Below, piece after piece: positions 6,532 to 8,034 of a stretch of DNA of 8,034 nt. Location of the stretch: contig JASHXZ010000369.1 in the NCBI GenBank assembly GCA_030043285.1, forward strand, positions 1 through 8,034, in the 5' to 3' direction. Source of the DNA: Xanthobacteraceae bacterium (GTDB lineage: Bacteria > Pseudomonadota > Alphaproteobacteria > Rhizobiales > Xanthobacteraceae). How positions within the stretch are numbered: the first letter of the stretch is position 1; every line of letters begins with the position of its first letter. A model generated the notes under the pieces. It saw nothing but the letters and a program-made list of their open reading frames with translations, was not told the origin of the DNA and ran no database searches. A program made the position numbers and the translations under genes.

Positions 6532-6636
6532 ATGCATGGCCGTTGGACAATCGCGATCGCCGTGCCGCTTGCCGCTTTGCTCGTCGATCGGTTGGTTCGC
6601 TATGACCTCTTGGCGCTTGGCGGAGCCTTTCGATGA
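6532..6636 (+). CDS. Possible 34-aa membrane peptide overlapping the mfnB start
   Basis: A small ATG-started frame encodes 34 residues: MHGRW, a hydrophobic run TIAIAVPLAALLV, then a basic/hydrophobic tail. Its TGA stop overlaps the ATG of the MfnB-FolB gene in an ATGA junction (6633-6636), the form used for translational coupling. GAGAG (6523-6527) lies 4 nt upstream as a possible ribosome site. It fills most of the gap between the divergent control region and mfnB. It is like no family I know and could be a chance frame or a leader peptide; the frame and overlap are seen, translation is inferred. Confidence 0.35.
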   Translation: MHGRWTIAIAVPLAALLVDRLVRYDLLALGGAFR

Positions 6637-7817
6637 CACTCTTGCTCGCCAGCGTCACCAATACGCAAGAGGCGGAAATCGCGCTCGCTCACGGCGCCGA
6701 CATCATTGACGTCAAGGATGTCCGCAGTGGGTTTGGCGCCGCCGATCCGGACTTGGTCGCGGCGACGATCGATGCGGTGGCACGGCAGCGGCCGGTCAGC
6801 GCGGTCATTGCCAGCCGGGAGATGGCGCCGGAAACCGTTCTGCGCGCGGCCGATGCAATGGCCAAAGCGGGCGCCAGCTATATCAAGGTTGGCCTTTACC
6901 CCGATCCCAAGCGCCGCGACTGTATACGCGCTCTCGCCGCATTGGCCGGCAAGGTGCGCCTTATCGGGGTCATGTTTGCCGACCGCGAGCCCGACCAAGC
7001 CCTCGTTGCGGTCATGGCGGACAATGGCTTTTTCGGGGTCATGATCGACACGTTCCAAAAAGACCGCGGGCGCTTGTTCGATCATATGGACATTGCAGCG
7101 ATCGGACATTTCACCGACAGAGCGCGCAGCGCCGGACTCATGGTCGGACTGGCGGGTTCACTGGAGCCGCCGGACATCCCGCGGCTGCTGCTGACAATGC
7201 CTGACGTCCTTGGGTTCCGGCGCGCGCTTTGCACGGGTGAGGACAGGAACGCGCCGCTGAGCGCTGAGGCCATCGATATCGTACGCGGGCTAATTCCAAA
7301 GGATCTGCGGCGGATCGATGCCGGCAGCCCAGCTTCGTCCAAACTCGACTATCGTCTGCTCGCGGCGCGCGGTTATTCGCTCGAGCCGAACAAGGACGAC
7401 GGCAGCGACCGCATATTTTTGAGCGATTTCGTATTACCCGTGCACATCGGAGCCTATACGCACGAGCGGGGCAAACCGCAAAACGTTCGATTCAATGTAG
7501 ATGCCAGAGTGCGTCGCGCCGACCGTCTGGCAGAGGACATGCGCGATGTCGTCTCCTACGACCTGATAGCCGACTCGATCCGAATTATTGCCGCGCAGGA
7601 ACACATTGCGCTCGTCGAAGCGCTCGCCGAACGGATTGCCGCACTCATCTTGACCCATCCGCGGGTAACAAGCGTCACGGTTCGTGTGGAGAAGCTTGAA
7701 TTGGGATCGGGGGCGGCGGGCGTTGAGATCGTGCGCCACCGCCCTACCGAGATCGCCAAGGTGCATCATCTCTATCCTGCAGCGACCGCAGCGACCGATC
7801 CGAAAGTCGCGACCTGA
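6633..7817 (+). CDS. mfnB: MfnB-FolB fusion: (5-formylfuran-3-yl)methyl phosphate synthase + dihydroneopterin aldolase-like domain
   Basis: 394-aa cytoplasmic two-domain protein of C1-cofactor synthesis. Residues 1-220 are MfnB (DUF556), which joins two glyceraldehyde-3-phosphates into the furan precursor of methanofuran. LLLASV (3-8), GADIIDVK with Lys28, YIKVGLYP with Lys85, and DTFQK with Asp139/Lys143 align in spacing with the Lys27, Lys85, Asp151 and Lys155 that I recall for the Methanocaldococcus enzyme. Residues about 260-370 are FolB-like: IGAYTHERG with Glu278, SYD with Tyr309, ALVEALAERIAALIL, and VEKLEL with Lys354. FolB cleaves dihydroneopterin to 6-hydroxymethyl-dihydropterin and glycolaldehyde, a step also needed for tetrahydromethanopterin. 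A linker (about 221-259) separates the domains. GGCGGAG ends 7 nt before the ATG. The stop overlaps the next start (TGATG). The FolB domain's real substrate is not proven by sequence. Confidence 0.93.
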   Translation: MTLLLASVTNTQEAEIALAHGADIIDVKDVRSGFGAADPDLVAATIDAVARQRPVSAVIASREMAPETVLRAADAMAKAGASYIKVGLYPDPKRRDCIRALAALAGKVRLIGVMFADREPDQALVAVMADNGFFGVMIDTFQKDRGRLFDHMDIAAIGHFTDRARSAGLMVGLAGSLEPPDIPRLLLTMPDVLGFRRALCTGEDRNAPLSAEAIDIVRGLIPKDLRRIDAGSPASSKLDYRLLAARGYSLEPNKDDGSDRIFLSDFVLPVHIGAYTHERGKPQNVRFNVDARVRRADRLAEDMRDVVSYDLIADSIRIIAAQEHIALVEALAERIAALILTHPRVTSVTVRVEKLELGSGAAGVEIVRHRPTEIAKVHHLYPAATAATDPKVAT

Positions 7818-8034
7818 TGGGCGAAGCCGAGGGGCCCGTCGTCGTCAAGCTTGGCGGCAGTTTGGCCTTCTCGCGGAATTTGCAACAATGGATCGTGGCC
7901 TGCACGACCTGCGCGGGTCGTGTGGTCATTGTACCGGGCGGCGGACCTTTTGCCGACACGGTGCGATCCGCACAAGCGCAGATGCAATTCGATGATCTGG
8001 CCGCGCACCAGATGGCGGTGCTGGCGATGGAGCA
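7817..8034 (+). CDS. mfnE: MfnE-like amino-acid-kinase-fold protein (H4MPT/methanofuran-linked), 3'-truncated
   Basis: A frame open to the window end gives 72 residues from the ATG at 7817, which shares its A with the TGA of the upstream gene (TGATG). VVVKLGGSL (8-16) is the phosphate-binding start of the aspartate/glutamate/uridylate kinase fold, and VIVPGGGPFAD (38-48) is the second nucleotide-binding glycine loop. The family in methylotrophs and methanogens includes MfnE, which phosphorylates the aminomethylfuran phosphate to the diphosphate in methanofuran synthesis. Coupling to mfnB supports that role. Two cysteines (CTTC, 29-32) sit between the loops. Most of the protein, including the substrate-binding half, lies outside the window, so another kinase of the fold is possible. 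No good ribosome site is seen; translation probably depends on coupling. Confidence 0.85.
   Translation, partial: MGEAEGPVVVKLGGSLAFSRNLQQWIVACTTCAGRVVIVPGGGPFADTVRSAQAQMQFDDLAAHQMAVLAME

Noticed and set aside
5724..6605. 293-codon plus-strand frame
   Set aside because: Antisense to the substrate-binding protein and crosses the divergent control region; no domain recognised.

Overview
The window looks like chromosomal DNA from a methylotrophic alphaproteobacterium, most likely of the order Hyphomicrobiales (Rhizobiales). It is GC-rich and densely packed, with GTG as well as ATG starts. It combines a lanthanide-type methanol dehydrogenase operon with methanofuran/tetrahydromethanopterin cofactor genes. 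The genus cannot be fixed from the sequence. I see no mobile element, tRNA, rRNA or CRISPR array.

Layout. (1) 1-3589, plus strand: xoxF (5' end outside the window), a terminator-like hairpin, a c-type cytochrome (xoxG-like), xoxJ, and a rhodanese-like 'CXXCW' protein. The last three lie 7-12 nt apart. (2) 3597-6407, minus strand, convergent with the first block: an ABC-type substrate-binding protein, a seven-bladed YVTN beta-propeller and an unrecognised two-cysteine periplasmic protein, in that transcription order, 15-24 nt apart. (3) 6408-6531: a divergent control region with a sigma70-like promoter for the minus operon and an overlapping dyad. (4) 6532-8034, plus strand: a possible 34-aa membrane peptide, an MfnB-FolB fusion, and the start of an MfnE-like kinase that runs off the window. 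These three are joined by stop/start overlaps.

How the genes fit together. XoxF oxidises methanol in the periplasm using PQQ and a lanthanide, and passes electrons to the cytochrome. XoxJ probably helps the dehydrogenase mature or dock. The substrate-binding, beta-propeller and CXXCW proteins belong to families that co-occur with PQQ alcohol dehydrogenases; I recall related proteins in the lanthanide uptake (lut) locus of Methylobacterium. The formaldehyde made by XoxF would enter the H4MPT/methanofuran C1 pathway, whose cofactors need the enzymes of block 4. Every complete gene from 1591 to 6407 encodes a protein with an N-terminal signal peptide.

Most notable points: a substrate-binding/propeller module without its ABC ATPase and permease in the window, with an unknown protein where they might be expected; unusual residues around the XoxF active site (an extra cysteine pair and a Trp-to-Gly change beside the lanthanide Asp motif); a hairpin between xoxF and the cytochrome gene; the MfnB-FolB fusion; and the tiny ORF overlapping it.
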